Shown in pieces: positions 19,680-30,771 of a stretch of 64,000 bases of DNA (position 1 is the stretch's first letter; each line of letters opens with the position of its first letter). This stretch comes from Prorocentrum cordatum. Lineage: Eukaryota; Sar; Dinophyceae; Prorocentrales; Prorocentraceae. Both the position numbers and the translations under genes were made by a program. Below the pieces are notes generated by a model that did no database searches, was not told the origin of the DNA, and saw only the letters and a list, made by a program, of their open reading frames with translations. The stretch lies in NCBI GenBank assembly GCA_963575745.1, contig CAUYUJ010016072.1, positions 496,501-560,500 on the forward strand, given 5' to 3'.

Positions 19680-21230
19680 CATCGCGGGGGAGGTGGGGGA
19701 GGGCGGTGCCGCGCAGCCGTTGTCCTGGAGCGAGCAAGGCCCCTCTGCGCCGTCCGCCATCGGCGGCTGTCCCTGCACGAGCGCGCCCCTCCAGCGCGGG
19801 CCTGGCCAGTCCGACGGCGAAGTTCCATAGGGGCGGGCCCAGCGCAGATGTCGCTGGCGCGTTCGCTGCCTCGCGCGAAAGTCCTGGCGCAGGTGATTCC
19901 ACCGGTCGCGCTTGCGCGGCTCCCCAGACGCTTTGTGCCCCAACCCGAGGGGCGCTAAACCCCGCGGCCCCCCTGAGCCCCGAGATGCCTGGCAGCGCGG
20001 GAGCGCGGCGGGGCGGGCCGGCGGGCTCGCCTGGGGCGCCGCCCGGCGCCTTGTCCAGCACCGCCGCCGCCCGCGCGGCCGGGGTGGAGGCGGCGGCGGG
20101 GGGGGGGGGGGATGGCCCCGCGCAGGGGGCGCGCGCTGGCCGGCGCCTCGACGGAGACCTGGAGGACGCGTTGGACCCGCGCGGCAGAGCCCCGCCATCC
20201 GCGCTGATCGGCCCAGGGGCAGAGCAGGCGTTGGAGCAGAAGCTGGGGGCGCCAGACGAGCAGGAGCAGGCGGCCACCCGCCCGCGCACTTCCTCGACTG
20301 GCCCCCCAGCCCGCGGCAGCGACGCGCGGGCGGGCGCGCCCCATCTTGACGCCGCCTTCCCTTCCAACAGCGCGGGCCCCAGCGCCGAGGAGCGGCGGCG
20401 CCGCGGTCAGCGCGGGCCGCTGGCGCGTCTGCCTGGGCGCGGCCGGCGCCGGGCTGGGCCCCGAGAGCCGGCAATCTTTCAGCCCCCTCGTCGCTGTCCG
20501 CGGGGCGTGGCCTGGCGCCCGGCAACGTCGACGGCTCGGCGAGGTCCGGCAGGCGGCAGACGACGGGCGGCGAGCACGGCGGCAGCAGCAGCGGCAGCGC
20601 CTGGAGCCAGCGAGCCGCCGCGCCCGACGGGGGCGGGAGGCCCGCCGCCCGCCAGCGGCCTGAAACCCCGGGCCCCGACGCGGGAAAGCAGTTTTACAAC
20701 GCCACGGTCGAAGGCGCGCAGCGGGGCGCGCGCGGGGGGCCCCCAGGCAAAACGATCGAGCGACTCCAGGTCTCCAAGTCACCCCGGGGGCGATGCCCAC
20801 AGGCGCCCGGCGCGCGTTCGCCCAAAAGCACGTCTCGCCCAGCTCCAGAGCTGCGCTCGGCCCGCCCCGGCACGACCAGCAAACGTGCTTTTAATTTCTT
20901 GGACTCCTTCCGCCACCGCAAATGAGGCGCGCGGTCCATGGGCGACGCGCTGAACCTCGGGGTCGATTGGACACAGCTGCGCGAGCGGCGCCTGTGTCGC
21001 GGCGATGGCGCGGGCAAGGAGGGCGCCCCACGGCGGCCACGAAACGCGGGGGCGGAGCATTCTCGGGCCCAGCGTCGCAGCCGGAAGGGGCCCTGAAGGA
21101 CCAGTTTTTGGTCCAGCTGGCGCCGCCCCGCCGTCGCAGCAGCACTTCCACCGCGAAGCCATCGCCCGTGGACCTGTCTCGCAGCTCGCAGCCGCCCTAG
21201 CTGCGGGCAGCCCGACGCGGGCAGCCCCCG
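19680..21230. other. Very GC-rich stretch with long open frames on both strands
   Basis: A plus frame of 415 codons (19706-20953) and minus frames of 281-417 codons overlap one another. All consist mainly of Ala, Arg, Pro and Gly. No domain, signal or transmembrane pattern stands out, and frames open on both strands argue for composition rather than selection. Confidence 0.4.
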
Positions 21231-21235
21231 GTCGC

Positions 21236-21491
21236 GCTGCAGCTCCACGCCGACGAGAAGTGGGCCTTCTCCCTGCTCAGCATGCGCAGTCAGTCTGCCT
21301 GCGCTTGCCCCCGCCCGGGGGGCTTCGGACCTGCCCGCTAGAGGGCGCGGAGCGGCCGCGGCCTGGCCGACCGCCGCTTCTCCCTCGCACAGCAGTTCTT
21401 CGCCGCGTTGTCGTTGCCCGACTACGCGTTCTACTACCTGGGGGCCTGGGGGCCGTTTGTCTCCTCGGTTTCGCTTGGCGCGTTTTCCTCG
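21236..21491 (+). CDS. Candidate exon pair of an unknown gene
   Basis: One frame reads LQLHADEKWAFSLLSMR (about 21236-21289). The same frame further on reads GLADRRFSLAQQFFAALSLP followed by DYAFYYLGAWGPFVSSVSLG (about 21358-21480). These are rich in aromatic and aliphatic residues, unlike the surrounding Arg/Pro/Ala translations. A stop lies between them near 21340, and a GTCAGT donor-like and a CTAG acceptor-like site flank it, but the phases do not match neatly. Possibly exons of a membrane protein, possibly chance. I do not recognise a family. Confidence 0.2.
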
Positions 21492-21499
21492 CGTTGACC

Positions 21500-22190
21500 A
21501 CGCCCGTCTCTCGGCGTCGTTCACGCTGCTCCTGTGAGGTTGCCCGCTCGTTTCTCGATGTCTGCGATGGCCGCGAGGATTCAATGACTTCGAGTTCGGC
21601 AAGCTCGCCTGGAATAGGTTGGTGACGCCAGTATTCGTCAAGTGCGTCTTGGGGGGCCGAGTTGCTGACTTCTCAATGTGCGCGGTCGCTCTCCCACTTC
21701 GTACCTTCGCAATTAGTCTGCACCTCAGTGGGCACGCCCTGCCTTGCCTTGTACCGCAGTTCTGACTGACGCGACTCTGATGTTGATTCGTGATGTCTCC
21801 TGCGCCGTTTTTGCCGCCTTGAGCCCAGTTCCGTTCTGAGCAGGGCGCCGCTCGCTTCTCTGTTTTCCCCTTTGCTTCGGCGCGGCCCGCCTTAGCTTGC
21901 ACGGCGTGCGACTCGATGTCGCGCGCCCGCGCGCCAAAAAAACGCACCCCCGCCAGCCCATCCAGAAACGATGCCCAGGCGAGTTGAGGTGATCAGGGAA
22001 GTGCGAGAGCAAAGAGGGGCACGGCCGAACCGCGCGAAGGGGGAAGGAGGCGGAGAAGGAGGAGGAGGAGGCCGGATGGATGGATGAGGGAGTGGGGAGA
22101 AGAAACATGCGTAGGATGAGGAAAAGGACGAGGAAGAGGAGTAGGAGGAGGATGGAGGAACAGGAGGAAAAAAAAGGGCAGCCAAAAGGG
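21500..22190. other. No gene recognised; dispersed repeat near 21930-22010
   Basis: The segment ACGCACCCCCGCCAGCCCA followed by ACGATGCCCAGGCGAGTTGA resembles 58250-58310. Downstream is GGA-rich low complexity (22040-22180). Confidence 0.4.
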
Positions 22191-22194
22191 TCAG

Positions 22195-22445
22195 AGGTCT
22201 CTTGGATGCCTCTCGGAACCGCTCGGGATATCTCTTGGGCGTTTCTTCGTTGCCTTTTGGGGCGTCATGGGGGCATCCTGGCGGTCCTGAGGGGTTTTTG
22301 GGCGTCTTGGGCGCATCGGGGAAGGCATCTTGGGGCCGCTTGGGGGCCTCCGTGGGTCCCCGTTGGGGCCTTTTGGGGCCATGTTAAGACAATTTTGGGG
22401 CCTCTTGGAGCCTCTTGGGGGCCATCTTGGAGGACACCGATCAAA
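22195..22445 (+). repeat. Phased CTTGG-type repeat (copy 2)
   Basis: GGGCGTCTTGGGCGCATCGG, GGCATCTTGGGGCCGCTTGG and similar units follow with CTTGG every 10-12 bp. The spacing is not a multiple of three, so no long frame survives. Confidence 0.65.
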
Positions 22446-22678
22446 GGAGGAAATGGTCGCAATGCGCGTTGCCCCCCCCGAGAGGCCAAATCGGTGCCAA
22501 AACTTGCGTTCGTAAAACCAGCGAGTTTGGCTTCCTCGCCAATTTGGACGCCCTGACCGCTCGCCGCCCCCCCCCCCCGTCCAGTTCCAGGGGGGGGAAG
22601 GGGGGAGGAGCAAACCCCTCCCCGACGGGAGTGAACGGGGTGGAAGAGGAAACTCCCTAAACCATTTACGCCCAGAGG

Positions 22679-22771
22679 GCTGGCGGGATTTGATCTGCGC
22701 AGTTTGACCACAGGTCTTTGTTTTCTGAGGAGTGCTTTTGCGACAACGTTGACGCGCACCGCTGGACCAGC
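22679..22771 (-). other. tRNA-like sequence, doubtful
   Basis: On the minus strand 93 nt begin GCTGGTCCAGCGGTGCGCG and end GATCAAATCCCGCCAGC. The first part resembles an A box, the last a B box, and the outer five bases pair (GCTGG/CCAGC). The T stem does not pair well and no clear anticodon loop can be drawn. It may be a tRNA-derived SINE head or chance. Confidence 0.15.
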
Positions 22772-22779
22772 ATCGGATC

Positions 22780-23310
22780 AACAAATATTCATTGTGACGT
22801 GCCAAATTGACACCGTGCGGGTAAGATGCGAGAAACCGTGAAGTGTGATTTGCGGGGTGAACCAATAGCCGCAGGGCTCCCACGTCATCCCCGTCATTAC
22901 CCTCATCCCCTTTCTCTCTTGCCTCATCGTTTTCAACATCATATTCGTTATCATCGTCCTCATCCTCGTCATCATCCGCTGCCCCGAGGCATCGCAACAG
23001 ATGGTCCCCAAGTTGTGCGCCCTCCGCTTTTGCTACCCACTTGCGCTTTGCTTGAATGTCTGGTGATGGCTGGGAAGACGGATTAGGTAGATGCATACCG
23101 ATTGGTCACGTGAAAGTGACGGTTGTGGAGGAATTTAAAGATGCGAAGATGGGGAAAGGGGCGGTGGAGGGACGGAGGAGCAGGATGAGGTTGCGGAGGA
23201 GGACAAGGATTCGTAGGATGAGAATGATAACTTCCCAGGACATTGAGCAGGATGAAGCCGCGGGCGGAGAAGAGGTGAAGACATACGAGAATAAGGAAGG
23301 ATATTGCGAA
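22780..23310. other. No gene recognised
   Basis: 22780-22880 is a diverged relative of the 17.7-18.6 kb satellite. The rest shows short frames only, with CAT/CCTCATC low complexity at 22890-22990 and GGA/GAG-rich sequence at 23150-23230. Confidence 0.4.
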
Positions 23311-23590
23311 GGCCTTACGGCCGGTGCCGCCGACCCTGAAGACGAAGCTGTCTGTGACGCCGTGAAGGCCGAAACGTCGTATATGCTAGAAATGTGAGTT
23401 TCCGATGGAAAAGTAATGAGTGTGGCCTCTTGGGGCCTTCTTGACGTGTTGGAGGCTTCTTGGACGGTCTTGGGGCTATCTTGGGCGTCTTCGGCCGATC
23501 TTTGGGCGACTCGGGGCACTCTTGGGCCGTCTCAGGGGCCATCTTGGGCATTCGGACCTCATTTGGAGTGTTTTCGAGGTTTCGAGGCCG
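23310..23590 (+). repeat. Repeat module ending in phased CTTGG array (copy 3)
   Basis: AAGGCCTTACGGCCGGTGCC at 23310 has a counterpart at 37056, and AACGTCGTATATGC at 23371 one at 36641. These are followed at 23425-23590 by the CTTGGGGCC array. The association of these pieces at two loci shows that the arrays belong to a larger mobile or amplified unit. Confidence 0.6.
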
Positions 23591-23599
23591 CCCGAGGAA

Positions 23600-24120
23600 A
23601 AACGAATCTGCCCCCCCACCCCCCCCCTCCACCCCCCCCGGGACCCCCCCCCCACCCCCCCCGGGACCCCACCCTTGGGGAAGGGATCAAAGGGAAGGGG
23701 CTTCCCTTCGAATCGACAACGGCATGACGGTAGGAGGGTACGGCCCAAAAAGAAAAAAGGGGGAAGGAAGAAGGGGGGGCGGCGAGGAACGGACGAGGAA
23801 GCCCCTCGCACACGCCGACAGGGTCGGCGGATTATGCATGAAAAGGAGAGGAGGGGAGGAGGAGATGCGATGGAGGAATAGGGTAGGGAACATGTTGCTA
23901 AGGAGAAGTGGAGATGAGGGGGAGGGACAGGGCTGTGTGAGGAGGACGAAGATTTGGAAGATGGGCAGGCACGTACAACAGGGGTACAGGAAGGGATGGA
24001 GGCGGACATGGCGAATTGGCCAGATGGAGGGATGGTAACCAGTAAGGGATGCACGCTCGATCTGAGCGTCCGGTCGTTGTTGGTCATGAGCGTTTGCCCC
24101 CCCCTTCTCGCTTTTGAGCG
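23600..24120. other. Poly-C/poly-G rich stretch, no gene seen
   Basis: 23612-23680 is C runs separated by GGGA or CCACC. 23750-23980 is purine-rich. Long minus frames here are Pro/Ser/Cys low complexity. Confidence 0.5.
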
Positions 24121-24126
24121 CCCCGC

Positions 24127-24163
<37 letters not shown>

Positions 24164-24215
24164 ACACACAGACACACACACACACACAAACACGCGCACG
24201 CAGGCGCACGCACAC
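24127..24215. repeat. (CA)n microsatellite
   Basis: CA repeats with CAGACA and CGCACGCAGG interruptions. Confidence 0.9.
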
Positions 24216-24640
24216 CGTACCCATCCTGATCGCCTTGCTTTTTACTTGGTTCATTATCCTCTTCCTACTTCCTCTCTCTTCCTTGCTTCCTCCCCCTGCC
24301 CCCCCGATCCCTTGCCCCCCACTCCCCCCTCCCACGCGCCTCTCTCATCCATCCTCTCATCCGCCTTCACCCCGCCCCGTCCCTCGCGCGTCGGCCCTTT
24401 CCCCAGGTCTGCCGCATCGCCAGCGGCGTCAGCTCCCGCCCCTCCTCCCGCCCCTTCCTTCCGCCTGCGTCCCGCCCCTCCCCCCACCCCTTCGCACCCT
24501 GCCTCACCCCCTCCTTTCCTCACTCCCCTCCGCAGGGGCATAGTATCGCACCCTCGTGCCAGCGCCACCTGTCGTGGAGGGCACACTGTCAAGGAGGGCC
24601 GTCAGGGCGAAGGGGCACGGAAGTCGGCTGGATCTTAGTG
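24216..24640. other. Pyrimidine-rich low complexity
   Basis: 24230-24540 is C/T-rich on the plus strand, extending the (CA)n tract. No coding motif is visible. Confidence 0.5.
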
Positions 24641-24646
24641 GGGCGG

Positions 24647-24995
24647 GAGTTCGATGATTTCGCATCACGCTGTTCTTACGACAGGTGCAGCACGTTGCCG
24701 TCTTGTGGTTGCGCAGCTGGCCCGCAGTATCAGGGTCGGCGCAGCGGGGCTCGCAGTACCAGAGATTGTGGCGGCCCAGAAGAGGCATTTCGTTTACCCA
24801 GCACAGCCCTGTAGCTGCAGTGCAGGTGTAATAACAAAGCGGAGGCGCGCCGCCAGGTCCGCGGGCGGCTCTCTCGGGAGCGCTTCCAGCATGGCGCACA
24901 TGTGCAACAAGTGTCCGTCCACGTCGTCGGCACCCACCCAGGAAGGCGAGGTCCATTTGTCCCGCACTGCGCTGGACTTTCTAGGAGCTCAGGAA
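24647..24995 (-). other. Candidate decayed coding segment, cysteine-rich
   Basis: One minus frame gives CYYTCTAATGLCWVNEMPLL followed by a WYC-EPRC and a TCCTCRK motif (eight Cys within about 55 residues, 24660-24850). The adjoining upstream DNA, in another frame, gives VGADDVDGHLLHMCAMLEAL (about 24900-24960), which has helical, non-low-complexity character. This may be a frameshifted gene or retroelement relic. I recognise no family. Confidence 0.25.
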
Positions 24996-24999
24996 AGTG

Positions 25000-27180
25000 A
25001 CAGCAATTGAGGCAGCCAGCACCACACATCGAAGCGAGCTTCATGCTGAGGCCTGCATCGCCCCGCGCTCCCCCCGCGAAGCGCTCACGAACGTGGCGAC
25101 GGTTGTGCCAGCGGCAACTCTTGCGAGGCGAGGTCTTGTTCTGGCCCACGCAGGTCCACAGCCGCTGGGCCTCGCAGGAACCCGCGCAAACAGTGACAGT
25201 TACGCGGTCGACAGCGCCAGCGAGGCGAGGTCTCGTTCGGGCCCCCGTAGGCCTGCATCCCGCCAGAGTTCCCAGGAGGTCACAAGGTGGCGACAGTTGC
25301 GCGCAGTTGGCACCCCCAGAGGACTCACAAAGTGGCGACAGTCGCGCGGGTGGCACGCACAGGAAGAGCGAGGGAGGCAACGAGCAACTCAAAAAGAAGC
25401 GAAGAGGTAACGAGGAGGAAACGAGGAGGAGGGAGGAAGGGAAGATGCGGGAGGAGAGGAGGGAGGACCAGAGGGGGGCGCGTTATATCCGAAACGAGCA
25501 CCAAACGAAACGCAGGAGCGCTTGGGAAACACCAGCAACAGAAACCGTCGGGCCACGCAAGAGCAGGCCACGCTGCATGCTGTGTCCTCGGCGGGCGCCG
25601 GCCCCGCGGCGTGTTGGCGCGCGGATAGAGCACACGGGCTGGCAGGCTCAGGAGAAGGCGAGGCAATACGAGACCGAGACATACCACCTGAGACGCGCGC
25701 GGGCAGGCCAGAAGAAGGGCCACGCTCGTCGCACGCGAGTCAGCGACCCTGCACGCATCGTTCCGACAGCTCTGGGTTGAGCGAGTGCCTGTGATGCTTG
25801 GTGCGTCACCTCAGGGAGCCGATGGGACCCGCCGTCGTCACAGTTTTCAGGTGCGGGGGTGGGGAAAGCGCTTCAGCCAGCGTTGCTGACAGGGCCAGCG
25901 TCTTCGTTTAGCAGGCCGGGATGCGTGGCGCTGGGCTGCCGAGGACAGGCTTTGCTGACGCGCGCAGCGACTGGGAGGTCCAGCGCCGAGGTCAGGTCAG
26001 GTCAGTCGCCTTACACACGGCGGTGCGCAAGCAAGGCATGCGACAGTACAGAAACAAGCGTGCTGCCGCTGCCGCAGGCGGGCCCCTTGGCACCCCGGGC
26101 AGCGCAAACGCAGCAAACACGCGCTCTGCATTTGAAGGGGTCAAAGAGTGAAGGCACACGTGGCCAGGTGGGCCAAGCTGAAGTATGAGCCTTTGAGACA
26201 AGGCACCATGACATCATTCGTCTCTGGGCAGTTTGTTCATGCTTTCTGTTTTCCGCAGGGGGAGGCGATTCGTTACATTTCCGCAGCCCCGTGCGGTGCT
26301 GCGCCACACGGCCTGCTCCCTCTCCCTCCTTCCTCGTTCTTCGCTTGATTCCCTTGCACCACGATGCCTGGGCAATAATTAGCTTTTGGTGTCACCAGTT
26401 GAATTCGGTTTTAGGTGTGTGGCGGCATTCGCGTTTTGAAGCCTGCTCTCGTGGCTTGCGGTCCGCTCCGCCGGTTTGCACCCGTTTGCACCACCACTGG
26501 TGCACGGGGAGAGGCGCACGTTCCATCACCCCACGCTTTCGGCCATTCGTTCTGGCCACAGCGCTCTCTGCGCCTTGAGCGCAGTGTGTCAGCCGCCGTG
26601 GCCGGCGTGCTCCACAGCAGCCATCTTTCCGACTTGACGGTGGTTTTCCCGCCTCTCACAGATGTTTTGTATTATCATTCCCAGGGTTCCTTTGCATATT
26701 GGCTCGTTTTAGATCCCTCTCACTCTCATATTTCATCCGTGTGAATGATGTGTCGTTGCACCAAGGAAGGCGTTGTCCATTTCTCCCAGCCTGTAGCCGA
26801 CACGAGGGCTGGAGCCGTGATTTAACAATCCTTCTAATGCTAATTGTTTTTCTGCATCGCCACTTCCCCTTGGGAGCTATCTCAGCCCTTCAACGTGCTT
26901 TAGTCGCAAACGCACACGCGTGCACACATCAGTTTACCAGCGGCGGAAGGGAGAAGCATCGCCCCCCAATGGCCCATCCGTCGCCGATCATGACTTGTGC
27001 GCCGCACCGGCTTCGCGCCGTTGGAGGCTCTTGTCGATCTACCGGCGACGCATCGCCGATGGCAGGCCGATGCTCCCCACCCCCCCCGAGCTGCCTCCAC
27101 CCCCCCGTTCGCCATCCCTGGGTCCTAGGCCTTGGGGCCTTCCCCGGCTCTTCACCCTGATCAGTCGTTTTCTGACGGCC
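25000..27180. other. No gene recognised
   Basis: 25080-25370 contains partial direct repeats (GCGAGGCGAGGTCT twice; AAGTGGCGACAGT-like phrases twice). 25380-25480 is purine-rich. 26945-27065 resembles 49180-49310 ('gcccccaatggcccatcc', 'gatctaccggcgacgcatcgccgat'), so a dispersed repeat ends here. Open frames of up to 257 codons carry no recognisable domain. Confidence 0.4.
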
Positions 27181-27354
27181 CATGGAGCCCGAGGAGGGCC
27201 CCCTGAGCCCCTGGTCCCGAGAACATCCAACAAACTTCAGGCCCGGCCCCTTTCCCTCAAGCCCTCGGTTGGGTCTCGCGCGCGCAGGGGCAAGCCGTCC
27301 TCGGAGCCTGCTGGGCGGCTCGCACCCGCGTGGCGGCCGCCGGCCCGCCCGCAG

Positions 27355-27433
27355 TTGTCCGCACTGCGGCGGGTCCATCCAGGCAGCGTTCCAGTTCTGC
27401 CCCCAGTGCGGCAACGAGCTGGACTTCTCGATG
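27355..27433 (+). CDS. Candidate zinc-ribbon exon
   Basis: In the plus frame starting at 27182 the residues CPHCGGSIQAAFQFCPQCG (27356-27412) form a CX2C-X10-CX2C zinc ribbon, a metal-binding fold common in RNA- and DNA-associated and regulatory proteins. The segment is preceded by a pyrimidine-rich stretch ending CGCAG (27350-27354) and followed by ATG|GTCGCA, a usable GT donor at 27434. A small spliced exon is therefore plausible. Upstream and downstream residues of the same 231-codon frame are Arg/Pro/Ser low complexity and probably not coding. The partner exons are not identified. Confidence 0.35.
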
Positions 27434-27479
27434 GTCGCACGCAGGGAGGCCAGCCGCGGCCGCGCGCCCTGGGGGGGGG

Positions 27480-28130
27480 GGGGCGGCCGTCGCCGACCTC
27501 CACCTCCTCCCCGCTCCTGCGCCTGCTCCTCCTCCTGCTCCTCCTCCTCCTCCTCCCGCTCCTCCTCGGCCTTCCTCCCTCTGGCCATGCTCCTCTTCGT
27601 CCGCCTCTTCCTGCGGCTCCAATGGGTTCTAGAGATTTCCGGATCTGTACACATCTACACTCTTGGGGGAGGCCGCCGCACGGTCGGGTTTCACGAGGAA
27701 GCGGGGAATGCGGTTGAGGATGCAGAGGGGGCCCAGAATTCAAACGTATTTCCCGCCCAACGGTCCTTCGCCGGACCCCCGGGTCGTCAGAAGACGGCTC
27801 GGGACGGAGAGACCATTCCCACGGAGACGGTCGGGCTTTCCAGCAATCACGCGTTAAAAAACAGGGTGCGGGAGTGAAGACTCTCATTGACGCACGCGCG
27901 TCGTCTTTCAACATTGCGCGCGTTGCTCGATCGCCTTATGAGTAACAGTCTGGCACGTCTTTGTCACTAGCACTCCGATGGGGTCGCCCGACCAGAGTAA
28001 TTCCCTACCTAGGCTCTGCCTGGAAGGGTTCTTACCCTGTATGCTTAAAGGGCCGGGCAGTGCTCCCCGCCCCGGGCGGTTCCCCCAGGATCCGCCCCGC
28101 GGTTCCCCCCAGTTGCGCCCCTTGGGTTCA
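27480..28130. other. No gene recognised
   Basis: 27515-27580 is (CTC)n-like. The remainder has no supported feature. Confidence 0.4.
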
Positions 28131-28822
28131 CCCAGCTTAGCTTAGCTAAGCTTAGCTTAGCTTAGCTTAGCTCATATTAGCTTGGCTTAGCTTAGCTTAG
28201 CCTATATCATCTTAGCTTAGCTTAGCTGAGCTTAGCTTATATCATGTTGGCTTAGTTTAACTTAACTTAGCTTAGCTTAGCTTGGCTTGGCTTGGCTTGG
28301 CTTGGTTTGGCTTGGCTTGGCTTGGCTTAGCTTAGCCTAGCCTAGCCTAGCTTAGCTTCGCTCAGCTTAGCTTAGCGTAGCATAGCTTAGCTTACCTAAG
28401 CTTAGCGCAGCGCAGCATAGCACAGCGCAGCATTAGCACAGCATAGCATAGCATAGCCAAGCATATCATAGCATAACATAGAGTGGCTCAGCATAGTATA
28501 GCATAGCATGACATAGCATATCATAACATAGCACAACATAATATAGCATATCATAGCAGTGTTTAGCATAGCACATCGCAGCACAGCATATCATAACACA
28601 ACAACGCATAGCATAGCATATCATAGCGCAGTATAGCATAGCATAGTATAGCGCGTCATAGCATGTCATAGCATCGCCTAGCATAGCATTGCATAGCGCA
28701 GCATAGCATAGCATATCATAGCGCAACATAGCATCGCATAGCATAGCATAGCGCAGCATAGCATAGCATATCATAGCCTAGCATAGCACAGCCTAGCATA
28801 GCGCAGCCTAGCATAGCGTAGG
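28131..28822. repeat. Pentanucleotide satellite, TTAGC-type turning into ATAGC-type
   Basis: About 260 bp of (CTTAG)n with TTGGC and ATATC variants pass gradually, near 28390-28450, into about 370 bp of (CATAG)n. The minus strand reads as MLCYA repeats. The unit differs from the TTTAGGG telomere repeat, so this is not a telomere. Confidence 0.9.
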
Positions 28823-29843
28823 TGTAGCTGTATATGTGAGTCTCGCTGTTGATGTTGATGAAGATGTAGATGCAGGTGTATATGTAAATGTAGCTGTCGG
28901 TGTAGATGTAGATGCTTGTTTCCTAAATGCGCCAACTCCTAGGCAGGGTCGCACTGGGATGATATTGATAGTATGGCTGGGGCACTGACAAGCAACGTGT
29001 CCTGAGGGAATCGGGTCCTGGCAGCTTTCCCCAGGACCGGTGCTCATCCTGAGTGCTCTCTGACTGCCCTGGGCCCGCGGAAGGGCCCGGGAGGCACAAC
29101 ACGGCGGAAAGCTTCAGGGCCCGCCTGTTTTCAGGACCCGCTGTTCCTCCACGACAATCAGGAGGAAAAGAAACACACAGACACAATTAATCCTCGATTC
29201 CCCAGAACATATGGGAAAATATGGGAAGTGGGGGGGAAGACAGAAACCCAGAACATATGGGGGATACTTTTATGTGTGTGTATTTATTTGTGTGTCCCAG
29301 TTCCCCTTCAGACAAGTTGACTGTTGCTCTCCGACTGCCTCAAGATCCTCTCTGGCAGAAGCAGCAGCAGGCAGCCAACGGGAGCGGAGATCGTGGACGG
29401 GAGCCCGCCGGGCCAGCCGCGCGGAGCGGAGGGCGGCCGCCGCCAGGACGACTGAGGGCGCCGGGCGGGCCGCCCGTCCAGGAGCGCGGCCGGTGGGGAT
29501 TCCAGGGGCAACGTCAGGGGGGGATGGGCTCAGGGGGGGGGCGGCATCTCGAGTCCAGCCCAGTGGCCGAGACGGCGCATGTCTAGAGAAGCGCCCACGG
29601 CGGTCGTCAGTTCGGCCTGAGAGCTTCGTCGAGACGACAGGGACGTCGCCTGGGTCGCAGAACTCCGCTCGCGAAGACGGAAGCAATCGCCGATTCAGCT
29701 CCAACGCTTCTTCGTCAGAGCGAGAGGAGCCGTCAACTCGGCCCCGAGCCGCCCATCGATGGCCAAGAAGGGCCGAACAGCGCACCCCGCCCAGGAGCGT
29801 GCGGCTTCGCTCTCGGGGACCTGTCGCCGATCTATCGGCGATG
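28823..29843. other. GATGTA low complexity, then no gene recognised
   Basis: 28840-28915 is a hexamer-like GATGTAGATGTT repeat. Two similar AACATATGGGAAAATATGGG-type phrases lie at 29206-29265. A palindrome TCGCCGAT-CT-ATCGGCGA (29824-29841) sits directly before the TIR element. Plus and minus frames of 190-217 codons overlap and look compositional. Confidence 0.4.
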
Positions 29844-30012
29844 TACACCTTAGACGATGCTTAAGAAAACTCAAGTTTTCGGCCAGAGTCTCGATTATTC
29901 TTAACGTTTCAATGTAAGTCCTAAGATTTGAATAGAAATGTTGGGTTTTTATTGAAGTTCTGAGACTATGAATTTCTGAACCCATGAGTTCTTAAGCATT
30001 TCGCAGGGTGTA
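29844..30012 (+). mobile_element. 169-bp TIR element, copy 1
   Basis: It begins TACACCTTAGACGATGCTTA and ends AAGCATTTCGCAGGGTGTA, which are imperfect inverted repeats of about 25 bp. The interior includes GTCTCGATTATTCTTAA and TTCTGAGACTATGAATTTCT. If the ends are taken as CACC...GGTG, a TA dinucleotide flanks both sides, as for Tc1/mariner-type target duplications. It is too short to encode a transposase, so it would be non-autonomous. The other two copies have exactly the same length and orientation. Confidence 0.85.
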
Positions 30013-30602
30013 TCGCTGATTTCAAGCCGAGGCTTCCCACCATGAGCCGGTCCCCCCTCCCTTGTCCCTGGCGGGCGGAGGGCTTGCCTGGCAGGCCCCG
30101 GATCTGGTCACGCCGCGGCGTATGAACCGCCCAGGCGCGCGGTGCCCGAGCTCCCCGCTCCCACGGCGCTCCCGTGCCTCTCCTCCATCTGCAAGGGCTC
30201 CCTCGAGGGCGCGAAGTTATTCGCGCTTCGCGCTTCGCGGTCCTCGTTCCTTATCCCCCTCCTCCTCGTCCTCCTATTCTCCCTTTGGGAGGGCGGCGCG
30301 AGAGCGCGAAGTTATTCGCGCTTCGCGCTTCGCGCAGCGCGAAGCGCGAAGTTGGGAGCCCTTGCATTTGCTCCCCCGCGCTTGCCCCCCCTCCTGCAGA
30401 CCAGGCGCCATTGGTGGGGCTGCGGTCCTGGCCCCACTGGGGTGCCGCGCCGTTGCGGCAGCTTTTTCCGGAGAGGTCGTCGACGCGAGTGGGTTCCCCC
30501 ACGGGTGGGGAGGGTGCGAAAAGCGCAGCTCCCCCATGTGCGGCTGGTCGATGCTGCCTCTCCTGCCTGCCCCCCCCCCGCCCCACCCCATCGTTCCCGC
30601 CA
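30013..30602. other. Spacer with a hairpin repeat, no gene
   Basis: GCGCGAAGTTATTCGCGCTT plus CGCGCTTCGCG occurs at 30210-30240 and 30303-30335, about 93 bp apart. The second copy continues into the hairpin CTTCGCGCTTCGCG / CGCGAAGCGCGAAG up to 30355. Confidence 0.6.
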
Positions 30603-30771
30603 TACACCTTAGGCGATGCTTAAGAAAGCCTAAGCTTTCGTCCAGGATCTCGATTATTCTTAACTTTTCAATGTGAATCCCAAGATTTGTGATAGAAGTT
30701 CTGGGTTTTATTCAATTTCTGAGACTATGAATTTCTTAACCCATGATTTCTGAAGCATTTCGCAGGGTGTA
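30603..30771 (+). mobile_element. 169-bp TIR element, copy 2
   Basis: Same termini as copy 1 (TACACCTTAGGCGATGCTTA ... AAGCATTTCGCAGGGTGTA) and the same interior order, with scattered substitutions. The left flank is CA rather than ATG, so an intron reading of the element (GT at its start) would not work for this copy. Confidence 0.85.

Noticed and set aside
19706-21947. 415- and 417-codon frames on opposite strands
   Set aside because: Both open over the same very GC-rich DNA, with Ala/Arg/Pro/Gly composition; nothing favours either strand.
28131-28822. Telomere or centromere repeat
   Set aside because: The unit is TTAGC/ATAGC, not TTTAGGG, and the array is internal; there is no evidence for centromere function.
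29843-30006. 169-bp elements as introner-type introns
   Set aside because: Copy 2 has no GT at the start, and no coding exons flank the copies; kept only as a side hypothesis.
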